This document shows positions 54,499 through 62,506 of a stretch of 64,000 nt of DNA, one piece after another. The stretch comes from Arsenicitalea aurantiaca (lineage in GTDB: Bacteria > Pseudomonadota > Alphaproteobacteria > Rhizobiales > Devosiaceae). A program made the position numbers and the translations under genes. Numbering within the stretch: position 1 is the stretch's first letter; every line of letters starts with the position of its first letter. The DNA lies in NCBI RefSeq assembly GCF_003994485.1, contig NZ_RZNJ01000003.1:434525-498524 (forward strand). Reading direction: 5' to 3'. The notes under the pieces are model-generated. The model was not told the origin of the DNA and did not search any database. It saw only the letters and a program-made list of their open reading frames with translations.

Positions 54499-55479
54499 TC
54501 AGTCCGAGTAGATGAACCGGGCGATCTCGGGATCACCCACATTGTCCGCGGTGATCACGGTGAAGCCGGTGCCGATCAGGGTCGGGATCGACTGGCCGGT
54601 GAGGTGGGCATAGGCCGACACCACGCCGTAATAGCCGATCTCGGCCGGATGCTGGGCAATGGCGACGTCGACGAGGCCGGTCTCGAGATTGTCCACGATG
54701 CTCGTGGGCGCATCGAACGCGACGACCTTGATGTTGCCCGTCTGGCCGGCCTGCTGCACCCCGTTCGCGGCGCCGAGGGCCGAGAAGAGGTTGGCCCCGA
54801 AGACGCCCGCGAGGTCCGAGTTGCGCGCGAACACGGCCTGCAGCTGGGAGGCTGCGTTGTTGGCGTCGTTTTCGTTGAACTGGGTCTCGAGCACTTCGAC
54901 GTTCGGGAAGTTCTCTTCCATCTCCAGCTTGAAGCCTTCTTCGCGCTGGTCGGTGGTGGAGATGCCCGGATTGACGTTGGAGACGTAGACCTTGCCTTCC
55001 CCGCCGATCGCCTCGGCAAGAGCGCGCGCGGCCATGCGGCCACCGAGCACGTTGTCGGACGCGATGTAGGAGAGCGGGAAGTCTGCATCGCCCGAACCGG
55101 TCTGGTACTGGCCGGTGCCGATGAAGGTATCGACGGTGATCACCGGAATGCCGGCCTCGTCGGCGCGACGGAGCGGCTCGATCAGCTGGGTGGTGTCGGT
55201 CGGGGCGATCAGGATGGCGTCGGGCTGGCGCGCGATGATCGCGTCGAGGACAGGCACCTGGGTCACCGGGTTGAACTCGGGCGCGCCCTGGAACACCAGC
55301 TCCACCCCGAGTGCCTCGGCAGCGGCCTCGGCGCCACGACGCATGGTGATGTAGAAGGCGTCGGTGGTCAGGCCCGGGATCAGTGCAATCGTATACTGCT
55401 CGTCCTGCGCGGCGACGGGCGATGCGATCGCCGCAGCACCGAGCGCAAGGGCCGCAAGCGCGGTCTTGAACGTCTTCAT
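54499..55479 (-). CDS. Sugar ABC transporter substrate-binding protein (RbsB/FrcB type)
   Basis: A 326-residue periplasmic protein with a signal peptide (ending near ASPVAA). The type-1 binding fold is shown by YTIALIPGLTTDAFYITM, PDAILIAPTD and VVAFDAPTS. The sugar is unknown; this family binds ribose, fructose, allose and others. GGAGGAGGA precedes the ATG. It is first in the operon binding protein-permease-ATPase and follows a 321-base regulatory gap. Confidence 0.9.
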   Translation of the reverse strand: MKTFKTALAALALGAAAIASPVAAQDEQYTIALIPGLTTDAFYITMRRGAEAAAEALGVELVFQGAPEFNPVTQVPVLDAIIARQPDAILIAPTDTTQLIEPLRRADEAGIPVITVDTFIGTGQYQTGSGDADFPLSYIASDNVLGGRMAARALAEAIGGEGKVYVSNVNPGISTTDQREEGFKLEMEENFPNVEVLETQFNENDANNAASQLQAVFARNSDLAGVFGANLFSALGAANGVQQAGQTGNIKVVAFDAPTSIVDNLETGLVDVAIAQHPAEIGYYGVVSAYAHLTGQSIPTLIGTGFTVITADNVGDPEIARFIYSD

Positions 55480-55545
55480 TCTGTCCTCCTCCTCAGGGTT
55501 TCCGGCCTCCCCGGCCGGACCATCGGCGGTTCCCCGCCAATTTGT

Positions 55546-55561
55546 TTAGACACCGGTCTAA
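55546..55561. promoter_or_regulatory. Palindromic operator candidate TTAGAC-N4-GTCTAA
   Basis: A perfect 6-bp inverted repeat with a 4-base spacer lies 67 bases before the binding-protein start. It differs from the CGCAAA-N8-TTTACG sites, so a second regulator (the ROK or SorC protein) could act here. Confidence 0.4.
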
Positions 55562-55769
55562 TCGAAAGGCGAAAGCGACGACGCGCGGCGCAAACGCGCC
55601 GTACCCACGGATCGGGGATCAGAGCCCCCGAACGTTCCGATCTGTCACTCACTCCTCCCGCGGGCAGAGCCCGGACGCCGACCCCTCCGGTCGGCGGCGG
55701 ACGCGGTCCTCACCACGCCCATCCATCAATAGGATGCCATCGGCGCACGCCCGTCAAGCACTTCATCTG

Positions 55770-55789
55770 CGCAAAGTATGAATTTTACG
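55770..55789. promoter_or_regulatory. Inverted repeat CGCAAA-N8-TTTACG, candidate LacI-family operator (site B)
   Basis: Its half-sites and spacing are the same as site A near the LacI gene (51377-51396): 22 bases align with identical seven-base ends, GCGCAAA and TTTACGC. It lies between the Rpe-like stop and the presumed promoter of the ABC operon. Confidence 0.6.
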
Positions 55790-55800
55790 CACCGAAAGTT

Positions 55801-56499
55801 TCATCCCAGATCGCGCAGCCACGCCATGCGCGCCCCGAGATCGGGCGCACCGAAAGCGAGCGAGCCGAGCACCACCGTTTGCGCGCCTGCCGCGCGCAGA
55901 AGCGGCACCGTCGTGTCGCGGATCCCGCCATCGGCGGCGAGCAGGACCGGACGTCCGGACGCCGCGATCAGCCCTCGCGCTGCCTCCAGCCGGGCCTTGG
56001 CAGAACGGTCGAGCCCCTGCCCCTTGACCCCGATGGCGGTCCCGAGGAGCGTCAGCATGTCGATCCGGTCGAGATAGGCCGCGACCCCCTCGAGCGCCGT
56101 CTCGACCCGCAGCACCATGCCGGCGGCGAGGCCCAGTTCGGCGATCCGCGCGAGCGCGCGATCGGCGACGGCCGCATTTTCGAGATGGATCGAGATGAGG
56201 TCCGTACCCGCCTCGGCGAACTGCTCCACCTGCGAGAGCAGCACCGCGTCATCGACCATCAGATGCACATGCAGCGGCTTGCGCGTCGCCCGCCGCAGCC
56301 GCGCGACGAGGTCGGGGAAAAAGAGCAGCGCCGGGGCGAAATGGCCATCCGCCACGTCGAGATGGAGGATGTCCGCATAAGGCTCGATCGCCTCGCAGGC
56401 GGCCACGAGATTGCCGAGGTCCGCCGACCACATCGAAAATTCGGCGACGAGCCGGCTGCGGTCGAGCCGCTCGAGCCAGTTCTCTGGGGGTCGTGTCAT
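55801..56499 (-). CDS. Ribulose-phosphate 3-epimerase family protein
   Basis: A 232-residue TIM-barrel epimerase. Conserved metal/acid-base elements are visible: HLDVADGHFAPALLF (H-x-D-x-x-D), VHLMVDD (H-L-M) and LLAADGGI. It would epimerise C3 of a ketose phosphate such as ribulose-5-phosphate or allulose-6-phosphate. It has more divergence than housekeeping Rpe proteins. The ATG overlaps the hydrolase stop by 4 bases. It is last of a coupled four-gene operon. Confidence 0.85.
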   Translation of the reverse strand: MTRPPENWLERLDRSRLVAEFSMWSADLGNLVAACEAIEPYADILHLDVADGHFAPALLFFPDLVARLRRATRKPLHVHLMVDDAVLLSQVEQFAEAGTDLISIHLENAAVADRALARIAELGLAAGMVLRVETALEGVAAYLDRIDMLTLLGTAIGVKGQGLDRSAKARLEAARGLIAASGRPVLLAADGGIRDTTVPLLRAAGAQTVVLGSLAFGAPDLGARMAWLRDLG

Positions 56500-57311
56500 T
56501 GGATATGGTCCTTCAGGAAGCCGCTGATGGCGGCATGGAGTTCGGAAAAATGCCGGGCCCGGTCCTGCCCCTTGGGCGTGATCTGCAAGAAGACTGCGCC
56601 CGGGATCAGCCCCGCCAGCGCCTCTGCGAGCGCCAGCGGATGGATCGCGTCCATCCCGGTGCCGATGACGAGGACGGGGACCTCGATACGCGCCAGATCA
56701 TCCTCTGACACGTCCGGACCGTCGGCGGAAATCTGCTGGAGCAGCGCTGCCGTCGTCATCGGATCGGGCCGGTCGAAAAAGCCAAGGAGCGAGGCCAGAT
56801 TGTCGGGCGCCTCGCCTGCGAGCCGAAGGGCGGTCTTGCTCGCGGCGAATTCGGCCTTGCCCCTTGTCGGGCCGAGCCGGCTCAGCAGCGCGCCCACTTC
56901 GGCATTGGGCCGCATGGTCTCGGGCGCCCGCGCCGTGCCCCATGCGGGCCGGACGAGGATCAGCCCGGCCACGCGCTCGGGCCGGGTCACCGCGAGCCGA
57001 AGCGCGATGGCCGCGCCCATGGAAATGCCGCCCACAACGACCGGCCCACTCGTTTCGGCGGCGAGCATGGCCGCGCAATCCTCGGTGAAGGTGGTAAGCG
57101 ACAGCGCCTCACGCGGCCCCGTGAACGAGCCGCCATGCCCGCGGCATTCGAGCGTCAGCCGGCGCAGCCCCTCAATTTTGGGAAAAGCCTCTTCGGTCTG
57201 GCGCGCATCGCCCAATAGCCCGTGCTGGAAGAGCACCACCCGCCCCTCCCCGCCCGTATCGTGGAGCGCTAGACCGAGCCCGTCCCGACAGAAGGGCCGC
57301 ATGTCCGTCAT
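56496..57311 (-). CDS. Alpha/beta-fold hydrolase
   Basis: A 271-residue hydrolase. The oxyanion region is VLFQHGLLGDARQ and the nucleophile elbow G-I-S-M-G (VVGGISMGAAIALRL). A late Asp (GTGMDAIHP) and His (ARHFSELH) complete the triad. Lactonase or esterase activity on a sugar lactone would fit the operon, but this is a guess. The ATG at 57311 forms an ATGA overlap with the upstream isomerase stop; a longer open frame from 57557 is a shadow. Confidence 0.8.
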   Translation of the reverse strand: MTDMRPFCRDGLGLALHDTGGEGRVVLFQHGLLGDARQTEEAFPKIEGLRRLTLECRGHGGSFTGPREALSLTTFTEDCAAMLAAETSGPVVVGGISMGAAIALRLAVTRPERVAGLILVRPAWGTARAPETMRPNAEVGALLSRLGPTRGKAEFAASKTALRLAGEAPDNLASLLGFFDRPDPMTTAALLQQISADGPDVSEDDLARIEVPVLVIGTGMDAIHPLALAEALAGLIPGAVFLQITPKGQDRARHFSELHAAISGFLKDHIQ

Positions 57312-58141
57312 CGGGCCACCCGCTCGAGCGCACTTCCGAGAAAACCGGCAACCGGCCCTGCTTCGGCAGCCATCAGTCCGTGGGTGACGAGAGGTCCCGA
57401 AAACCCCGCTTTCTGCAGCGCGCCGAGATAGTGCACGAAATCGATCGCTCCTGCGCCCGGAGCGGCGAAACTGCCATCGGCCCGCCGATCCTTGGCGTGG
57501 GCCATGACGATCCGGTCGGCCAGCAGGTCCACCGCCTCCGCAATCGTCTGGCGCCATAGGGCGGGATCGCCCGCCTCGACCAGATTGGCCGCATCGATGA
57601 CGATGGCGAGCCGGTCGCTGCCGATCTCGGCGATGAGCCGGCGCGCTTTTTTCGCCCCATCGACCACATTGGCGCCTTCCGGCTCGATCCCGAGCAGCAG
57701 GTCGTGCCGCTCGGCGATCAGCACCGCCTTTTCCATCTCGGCAAGGAGGTCAGCCCACGCTGCCGGCGTGTCGTTGTCGGGGTGATGGCGCCATTGATCG
57801 TCGGTGTCGCGCGTACCGGTGCAGAGCGTGACGAGCCCCGTTCCCATCCCGCGCGCCGCCGCTGCCACGATCTCGAGCCGCGCCAACCCCTCGGCCCGAA
57901 GTGCCGGATCGGGATGGACCATGTTGTAGGTGCCCGAGAGCGCAGCAATCGAGACGCCCGTTTCGGCCGCTGCCTGCCCGACCGCCTCGGCGGCGCCCTC
58001 TGGCAGAAAATCGGGCATGGAAGGGAGCCCCGAGCAGGCAAGATTATACTGCACGGTCCGATATCCGGCCGCTCGCGCGCCCCCGAGCACCGTCTCGGGA
58101 TCGGTGCCCGCAAAGGTCTTGGCAAAGATGCCGAGCTCCAT
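57308..58141 (-). CDS. Sugar phosphate isomerase/epimerase family TIM-barrel protein
   Basis: A 277-residue protein of the xylose-isomerase-like TIM barrel (AP endonuclease 2 superfamily). It has the metal-ligand pattern: E in LLGIEPEGANV, D in IVIDAANLVEAG, H in MAHAKDRRADG and the later D/H. The ATG overlaps the upstream oxidoreductase stop by one base. The substrate is unknown; related enzymes act on inosose, hydroxypyruvate or 3-keto sugars. Confidence 0.83.
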   Translation of the reverse strand: MELGIFAKTFAGTDPETVLGGARAAGYRTVQYNLACSGLPSMPDFLPEGAAEAVGQAAAETGVSIAALSGTYNMVHPDPALRAEGLARLEIVAAAARGMGTGLVTLCTGTRDTDDQWRHHPDNDTPAAWADLLAEMEKAVLIAERHDLLLGIEPEGANVVDGAKKARRLIAEIGSDRLAIVIDAANLVEAGDPALWRQTIAEAVDLLADRIVMAHAKDRRADGSFAAPGAGAIDFVHYLGALQKAGFSGPLVTHGLMAAEAGPVAGFLGSALERVAR

Positions 58142-59217
58142 CAGACCGCCCCCGCTGCCTCGGCGAGCCGCACCGGCCGGCCCGTGCGTACCGAGCGGGC
58201 GACCGCGACCATGCCCCGCACGCTTGCCACCCCGTCATCGATGTCGGCGCCCATCATCGGCGCGCCATCGAGCACGGTGCGCGCGAAGCCCTCGAGCTGG
58301 CGGCGATAGAAATGCCCATCGGCACCCAGCACCCGGCGGGTGGTCGCGTCCTTTTCGTGGAAGATGTCGACATCCGAGCTCTTGTAGAACCAGGGATTGT
58401 AGGTCTTGCCGATCACCGAGCCCCCTTCGCCATAGATCTGGAAGCCCTCGTGCCAGTCCATGCGCACCGCGACCGTGAGGTCGAGATGCCCGATCGCGCC
58501 GCTTTCAAAGGCGACATCGACGAACCAGCAGCGCATGCCGGCGCGCTCGACGAGCCGCGCGGACACCTCCGCGATCGGCCCGCCGAAAAAGCGGGCGGTG
58601 TCGAGCAGGTGACTGCCATGGGCGAGCATGTAGTAGCGCTCGAGATCGGCCTTGGGGTCTTCGGCCGGCCGGCGCGCCGCGGCGCTTCTGACGATCAGGG
58701 GCTGGACGGCGTCCGTCATGGCGTAGCGATGGGTGGAATCGCAATACCAGGCCTTGAGCGCCGCCATCTCCCCCATTTCGGTATCGATGAAGGCTTTCGC
58801 CGCCTCGAGCCCGGGATCGAAGCGCTTCATGTGCCCGATCTGGAAGACCTTGCCGCTCGCCCGGACCGCGTCCGCCAGGCCCTCCGCCTCCTCGATCGAG
58901 AGCGCCACCGGCTTTTCGCAGAGGACGTGCTTGCCCGCTTCGAGCGCCCGCAGCGTCGCCGGAACGTGAAAGGCGTCCGAGGTCGCGATGATCACCGCAT
59001 CGAGCGCCGGGTCGGCGAGCATCGTATCGTAATCGGCAAAGTTCTTTTTGGGCGCATGGGTATGGGCCATGCGCTCGCGGAGATCCTCGGCGACATCGCA
59101 GATCGCATAGAGCTCCGCATTGCTCGCCTTGGTGCAGCTTTCGAAATGCCCGGCCTGAGCGATCGGGCCGCAGCCCAGAACGCCCACGCGCAAGAGCCGA
59201 TCGGCCTTTGCGGCCAT
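58141..59217 (-). CDS. Gfo/Idh/MocA family oxidoreductase
   Basis: A 358-residue NAD(P)-dependent enzyme. Rossmann motif GVLGCGPIAQAGHFES, catalytic E-K-P in LCEKPVALSIEE and the C-terminal H (AHGSHLLDTARFFGG) are visible. GGAGGAAGC precedes the ATG. It is first of the coupled operon (oxidoreductase, isomerase, hydrolase, epimerase), which suggests stepwise oxidation and isomerisation of one sugar. Confidence 0.88.
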   Translation of the reverse strand: MAAKADRLLRVGVLGCGPIAQAGHFESCTKASNAELYAICDVAEDLRERMAHTHAPKKNFADYDTMLADPALDAVIIATSDAFHVPATLRALEAGKHVLCEKPVALSIEEAEGLADAVRASGKVFQIGHMKRFDPGLEAAKAFIDTEMGEMAALKAWYCDSTHRYAMTDAVQPLIVRSAAARRPAEDPKADLERYYMLAHGSHLLDTARFFGGPIAEVSARLVERAGMRCWFVDVAFESGAIGHLDLTVAVRMDWHEGFQIYGEGGSVIGKTYNPWFYKSSDVDIFHEKDATTRRVLGADGHFYRRQLEGFARTVLDGAPMMGADIDDGVASVRGMVAVARSVRTGRPVRLAEAAGAV

Positions 59218-59240
59218 TGCGCTTCCTCCCCCCGCCTAAT

Positions 59241-59259
59241 TTGTATACTCTCTTTACAA
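59241..59259. promoter_or_regulatory. Inverted repeat TTGTA-N9-TACAA between divergent oxidoreductase operon and ROK regulator
   Basis: The repeat is AT-rich in an otherwise very GC-rich stretch, 24-42 bases upstream of the oxidoreductase ATG. It fits a ROK/NagC-type operator overlapping the promoter. Binding is inference. Confidence 0.45.
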
Positions 59260-59364
59260 TATCGTCCGCCGCGGTCCTGTCAACGGGGCGCCCGGTCGAT
59301 CGGGCTCGTCGCGCGCCCCGCCCGATGCTAACGAGGGCGCCTCAACCCGCCCACCGAGAGGGAC

Positions 59365-60552
59365 ATGGCCAATCAGACGCTCGTCCGGCACGTCAATGAG
59401 CGCCGCCTGCTCGCCGCGCTGAGGCTCGAGGGGCCGCAGCCGCGCGCGGCGCTCGCCCGGCGGCTCTCGCTCACCCGCGCCGCAATCAGCGACATGGTGG
59501 AGGATCTCCTCTCGCGTGGCCTCGTCGTCGAGATCGTATCGGCGCGCACGCGCGGGCGGCGCGATGTCGGCCGGCCCGGCATCGATCTCGGCCTGAGGGC
59601 TGATGGCGCCTTCTTCCTCGGCGCCGAGATCGGGGTCGGGGTCCTACGGCTCGCCCTCAGCGACCTGGCGGGCACAATCGTCGATACCCGCTCGCTGCCG
59701 CTCGGCCCGGCCGACGGGCCCGCGCGCGTCGTGGCGCTCATGGCCGAGAGCCTCGTCCAGTTCGGCGCCCGCGCAGCCTATCGCGGGCGGATCCGCGCCG
59801 TCGGGGTCACCGTGCCCGGCCTCGTGCGGCGGGACGGCCATGTGGTCAACCTGCCGATCCTGGGCTGGCGCGACGTGCCCCTGGCGCGCCTTCTCGCCGA
59901 GGCACTCGCCGTGCCGGTTCATCTCGCCAACAATGCCAACGCCGCCGCCTTCGGGCACATTCACCTCAAGGCCCGCGCCCCGGGCGAGGTGAGCGTCTAT
60001 CTCAAGCTCGGCACCGGCTGCGGGGGCGCCGTGATCGACGGCGACCGACTGGTGCGCGGTGCCGACGGGCTCGGCACGGAATTCGGCCACATCCCCATCG
60101 CTCCATCTGGCCCCGCCTGCCATTGCGGACAGTCCGGGTGCCTCGAGACCTTTGTCAACATCCGCGCCCTGCAGCGCTATTTCGCCCATGAGGAGGTCGA
60201 CGAGCAGGAGGCCGACCTGACGCTCCCGGCCCGCGTCGCCGAGCGTGCCGCAGCGGGCGACCCCGCCGCGCGCGGCGCCATCGAGACGATCGCCCAGCAC
60301 CTGCTGCAGGGCCTCGTCATCATCACCAACATCTTCAACCCGAGCGAGATCATCCTCGGCGGAGCGATGCTGCCTATCCTCCCCGCGCTTGCCGAAACGC
60401 TCGAAGACCGGCTCGCCAACCGGATCGTGCCCGGCATGACGCGTCCGCGGATCGTCGTCTCGCGGCTCGGTCCCTTCGAATGCGCTATCGGGGCCGCAGC
60501 CATGGCCCATCACGAGGAATTCGACCTCTCCAATGTCGACCTGGCCGGCTGA
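59365..60552 (+). CDS. ROK-family transcriptional regulator (NagC/XylR type)
   Basis: A 395-residue repressor-type protein. The N-terminal winged helix (about 10-62; LEGPQPRAALARRLSLTRAA) is followed by a ROK domain. The ROK domain has the zinc motif CHCGQSGCLE and the ATP/sugar-binding LKLGTGCGGAVI. It probably senses a sugar of this locus and controls the divergent operon. The stop directly abuts that of the convergent SorC-type gene. Confidence 0.9.
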   Translation: MANQTLVRHVNERRLLAALRLEGPQPRAALARRLSLTRAAISDMVEDLLSRGLVVEIVSARTRGRRDVGRPGIDLGLRADGAFFLGAEIGVGVLRLALSDLAGTIVDTRSLPLGPADGPARVVALMAESLVQFGARAAYRGRIRAVGVTVPGLVRRDGHVVNLPILGWRDVPLARLLAEALAVPVHLANNANAAAFGHIHLKARAPGEVSVYLKLGTGCGGAVIDGDRLVRGADGLGTEFGHIPIAPSGPACHCGQSGCLETFVNIRALQRYFAHEEVDEQEADLTLPARVAERAAAGDPAARGAIETIAQHLLQGLVIITNIFNPSEIILGGAMLPILPALAETLEDRLANRIVPGMTRPRIVVSRLGPFECAIGAAAMAHHEEFDLSNVDLAG

Positions 60553-61491
60553 TCAGGCGATGGCGAGCACTGCCTCTGCCGTCGTCGCGTCGGTCACGAG
60601 CCCGCTGATAAGGCCCGCCCGGGCCGCGCCCGCGATCGCCATGGCCTTTTCGGTGCCCGAAGCGACGCCGATGGCGAGCCGCGCACCCCGCAACTGCGCG
60701 GTCGACATCGCGATCATCCGCCGCTCCCCCGTCCAGTCGAGCACGCCCCCATCGGCCCGGAAATAGTGCCGGATGACGTCCCCGGCCGCGCCGGCCAGCT
60801 CGTCCTCGCCCGGCATGGGGGCGGCCGGATCGGAGCCGTTTGAGCCATGGGGCAGCCCCACCCCGAGGATCGCGACGTCCACGCGGTCCCAGAGCGCGAC
60901 GGTCTCCGCAATCGCGGGATCGGCGAGGAAGACCTCGCGCAGTTCGCCCCCCGGCAGATAGGGCGCATGGAGGAAATGCGGCGTGCCCCCGGTCTGCTCG
61001 GCCGCGAGGCGCACGAATTCGTTGATCTGGAAATGGGCCGCATGCTGCTGCATCCCGCCCGTCGCCGCTACCGTCAGCACGCCCGGAAGCGGCGGCAGAC
61101 CGGCCCGGATGATTTCCCGCACCGCCCGTCCCCAGCCGATGGCGAGCACTGCTCCGGGCGCAAGGTTCATCTCGAGGAGAAGCGCGCCCAGCGGCGCCGC
61201 CAGCCCCGGCAGCGCCTGGCCGGGCGGCGCGTCGATCACCGCGGCCGCCCGCAGCCCCAGCCGCTCGCGAAGCTCTGCCGCCAGCGCTTCGGGTGCCGCA
61301 AGATCGCGCACTTCGATGCGCACGATCCCTTCCGCGCGCGCCCGCTGGATCAGCCGCGACACGGTCGCGGTTGAAACCCCGAGCCGGCGGGCGATCTCGA
61401 CCTGCGGCAGGTCCGCCTCATAATGCAGCTTTGCGGCCATATGGACCATGGCGCGGGTCGCCTGGCCTGAGGGAGCGTCGTGCCGAGCCAG
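60553..61491 (-). CDS. SorC/DeoR-type sugar-binding transcriptional regulator, probable CTG start
   Basis: A regulator with an N-terminal helix-turn-helix (LPQVEIARRLGVSTATVSRLI) and a C-terminal sugar-phosphate-binding domain of the SorC family (AIGWGRAVREII, GATGG-like VAATGGMQQH, ILGVGLPHGSNGS). The first ATG (61449) lacks a ribosome site and starts too close to the DNA-binding helix. Upstream the frame stays open to a TAA, reading ARHDAPSGQATRA, with no ATG, GTG or TTG. A CTG at 61491 with AAGGAA about 7 bases upstream gives 312 residues. It is divergent from the aldolase gene. Confidence 0.82.
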   Translation of the reverse strand: MARHDAPSGQATRAMVHMAAKLHYEADLPQVEIARRLGVSTATVSRLIQRARAEGIVRIEVRDLAAPEALAAELRERLGLRAAAVIDAPPGQALPGLAAPLGALLLEMNLAPGAVLAIGWGRAVREIIRAGLPPLPGVLTVAATGGMQQHAAHFQINEFVRLAAEQTGGTPHFLHAPYLPGGELREVFLADPAIAETVALWDRVDVAILGVGLPHGSNGSDPAAPMPGEDELAGAAGDVIRHYFRADGGVLDWTGERRMIAMSTAQLRGARLAIGVASGTEKAMAIAGAARAGLISGLVTDATTAEAVLAIA

Positions 61492-61521
61492 CTTGCAATT
61501 CCTTTCAGCAAGATGTTACAG

Positions 61522-61530
61522 CGTTAAACG
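61522..61530. promoter_or_regulatory. Small palindrome CGTT-A-AACG in the SorC/aldolase gap
   Basis: It sits in the AT-richer centre (TGTTACAGCGTTAAACGTTATCG) of the 93-base divergent region, where an operator for the SorC-type protein would be expected. Confidence 0.35.
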
Positions 61531-61584
61531 TTATCGCGCGGCGCCGCCGGCGATGCAATCGTCTTGTTGCAGGAGGAGCCCTCG

Positions 61585-62481
61585 ATGACCAGCATGACCA
61601 CGGCCGAAAAGCGCGGCTATCAGCAGATCTGCGGGGCCAATGGCGCCATGATGGTGATCGCCTGCGACCAGCGCGGCGGCATGCGCAAGCTGCTCGCGTC
61701 CACCCCCGAGGAGGAGGCGCAGATTTCCAACGCGACCCTCGGGGAGACCAAGGCCGACATCACCCGCTATCTCGCCAGCGCCGCGTCCTGCGTGCTGCTC
61801 GACCCCGTCTGCGCGGTCCCGCAGGTCGTCGACGAGGGCGTGCTGCGGCGCGATACGGCGCTCCTCATCGGGCTCGACGCCTCGGGCTGGGACGTTTCTC
61901 CCGAGGGCCACCGGCTCTCCAAGCTCGTCGAGGGTGTCACCGCCCGGCGCGTCCGCGCGCTCGGAGGCACCGGCGGCAAGATCATGGTCTATCTGCGTTC
62001 GGACACGCCGGCGGCCAACACCCACAATATCGCGCTTCTTGAGCAGGCGATCGCCGATTTCGCCGCCGAGGATCTGCTGCTGGTGGTCGAATTCCTCACC
62101 TATCCCCTCGAAGGCGAGAGCAAGGCCGACTACACCGCGCGCATCCCCGAACTGATCGTGGGGGGCACCAAGATCTGCCTCGAGCTCGGCGCCAAGGTGC
62201 TGAAGCTGCCCTATCCCGGCACGCCCGAAGCCTGCCGGCAGGTCACCGAGCTGGCCGGCGACGTCCCTTGGGCGGTCCTCTCGGCGGGCGTCGATCACGA
62301 GACTTTCCTCGGCCAGGTCGAGATCGCCATGGCCGCCGGCGCATCGGGGGTCATCGCGGGCCGGTCGCTCTGGAAGGATTGCATCTCGCTCGACCGCGCG
62401 GTCTCGCGCACGAAGCTCTCCGAAATCGCCGTCGGCCGGCTGAGGGAGATCCAGGCGGTCGTCGCGCGTCATTTCGGCTGA
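61585..62481 (+). CDS. LacD/YihT-family class I aldolase
   Basis: A 298-residue TIM-barrel aldolase resembling tagatose-1,6-bisphosphate aldolase and sulfofructose-1-phosphate aldolase. Motifs are MVIACDQRGGMRKLL at the N-terminus, VVEFLTYPLEG, CLELGAKVLKLPYPG (Schiff-base Lys region) and PWAVLSAGVDHETF with AAGASGVIAGRSLW. GGAGG precedes the ATG at 61585; an in-frame ATG seven codons upstream (61564) overlaps the ribosome site. It is first of a two-gene unit with the fused kinase. Confidence 0.85.
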   Translation: MTSMTTAEKRGYQQICGANGAMMVIACDQRGGMRKLLASTPEEEAQISNATLGETKADITRYLASAASCVLLDPVCAVPQVVDEGVLRRDTALLIGLDASGWDVSPEGHRLSKLVEGVTARRVRALGGTGGKIMVYLRSDTPAANTHNIALLEQAIADFAAEDLLLVVEFLTYPLEGESKADYTARIPELIVGGTKICLELGAKVLKLPYPGTPEACRQVTELAGDVPWAVLSAGVDHETFLGQVEIAMAAGASGVIAGRSLWKDCISLDRAVSRTKLSEIAVGRLREIQAVVARHFG

Positions 62482-62506
62482 CCGGCCGCCACGGAGGAGC
62501 GCCGCA

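Larger units (their letters stand above)
55480..55800. promoter_or_regulatory. Regulatory region of the sugar ABC operon
   Basis: This 321-base gap holds no credible gene. It contains the palindrome TTAGAC-ACCG-GTCTAA (55546-55561), a possible -35 on the minus strand (TTGACG, complement of 55752-55757) and inverted repeat site B (55770-55789). The leader between the presumed promoter and the binding-protein start would be more than 200 bases. Confidence 0.5.

Noticed and set aside
55542-55781. 79-codon frame in the gap before the sugar ABC operon
   Set aside because: Arg/Ser/Pro-rich, no ribosome site, and it covers the operator candidates.
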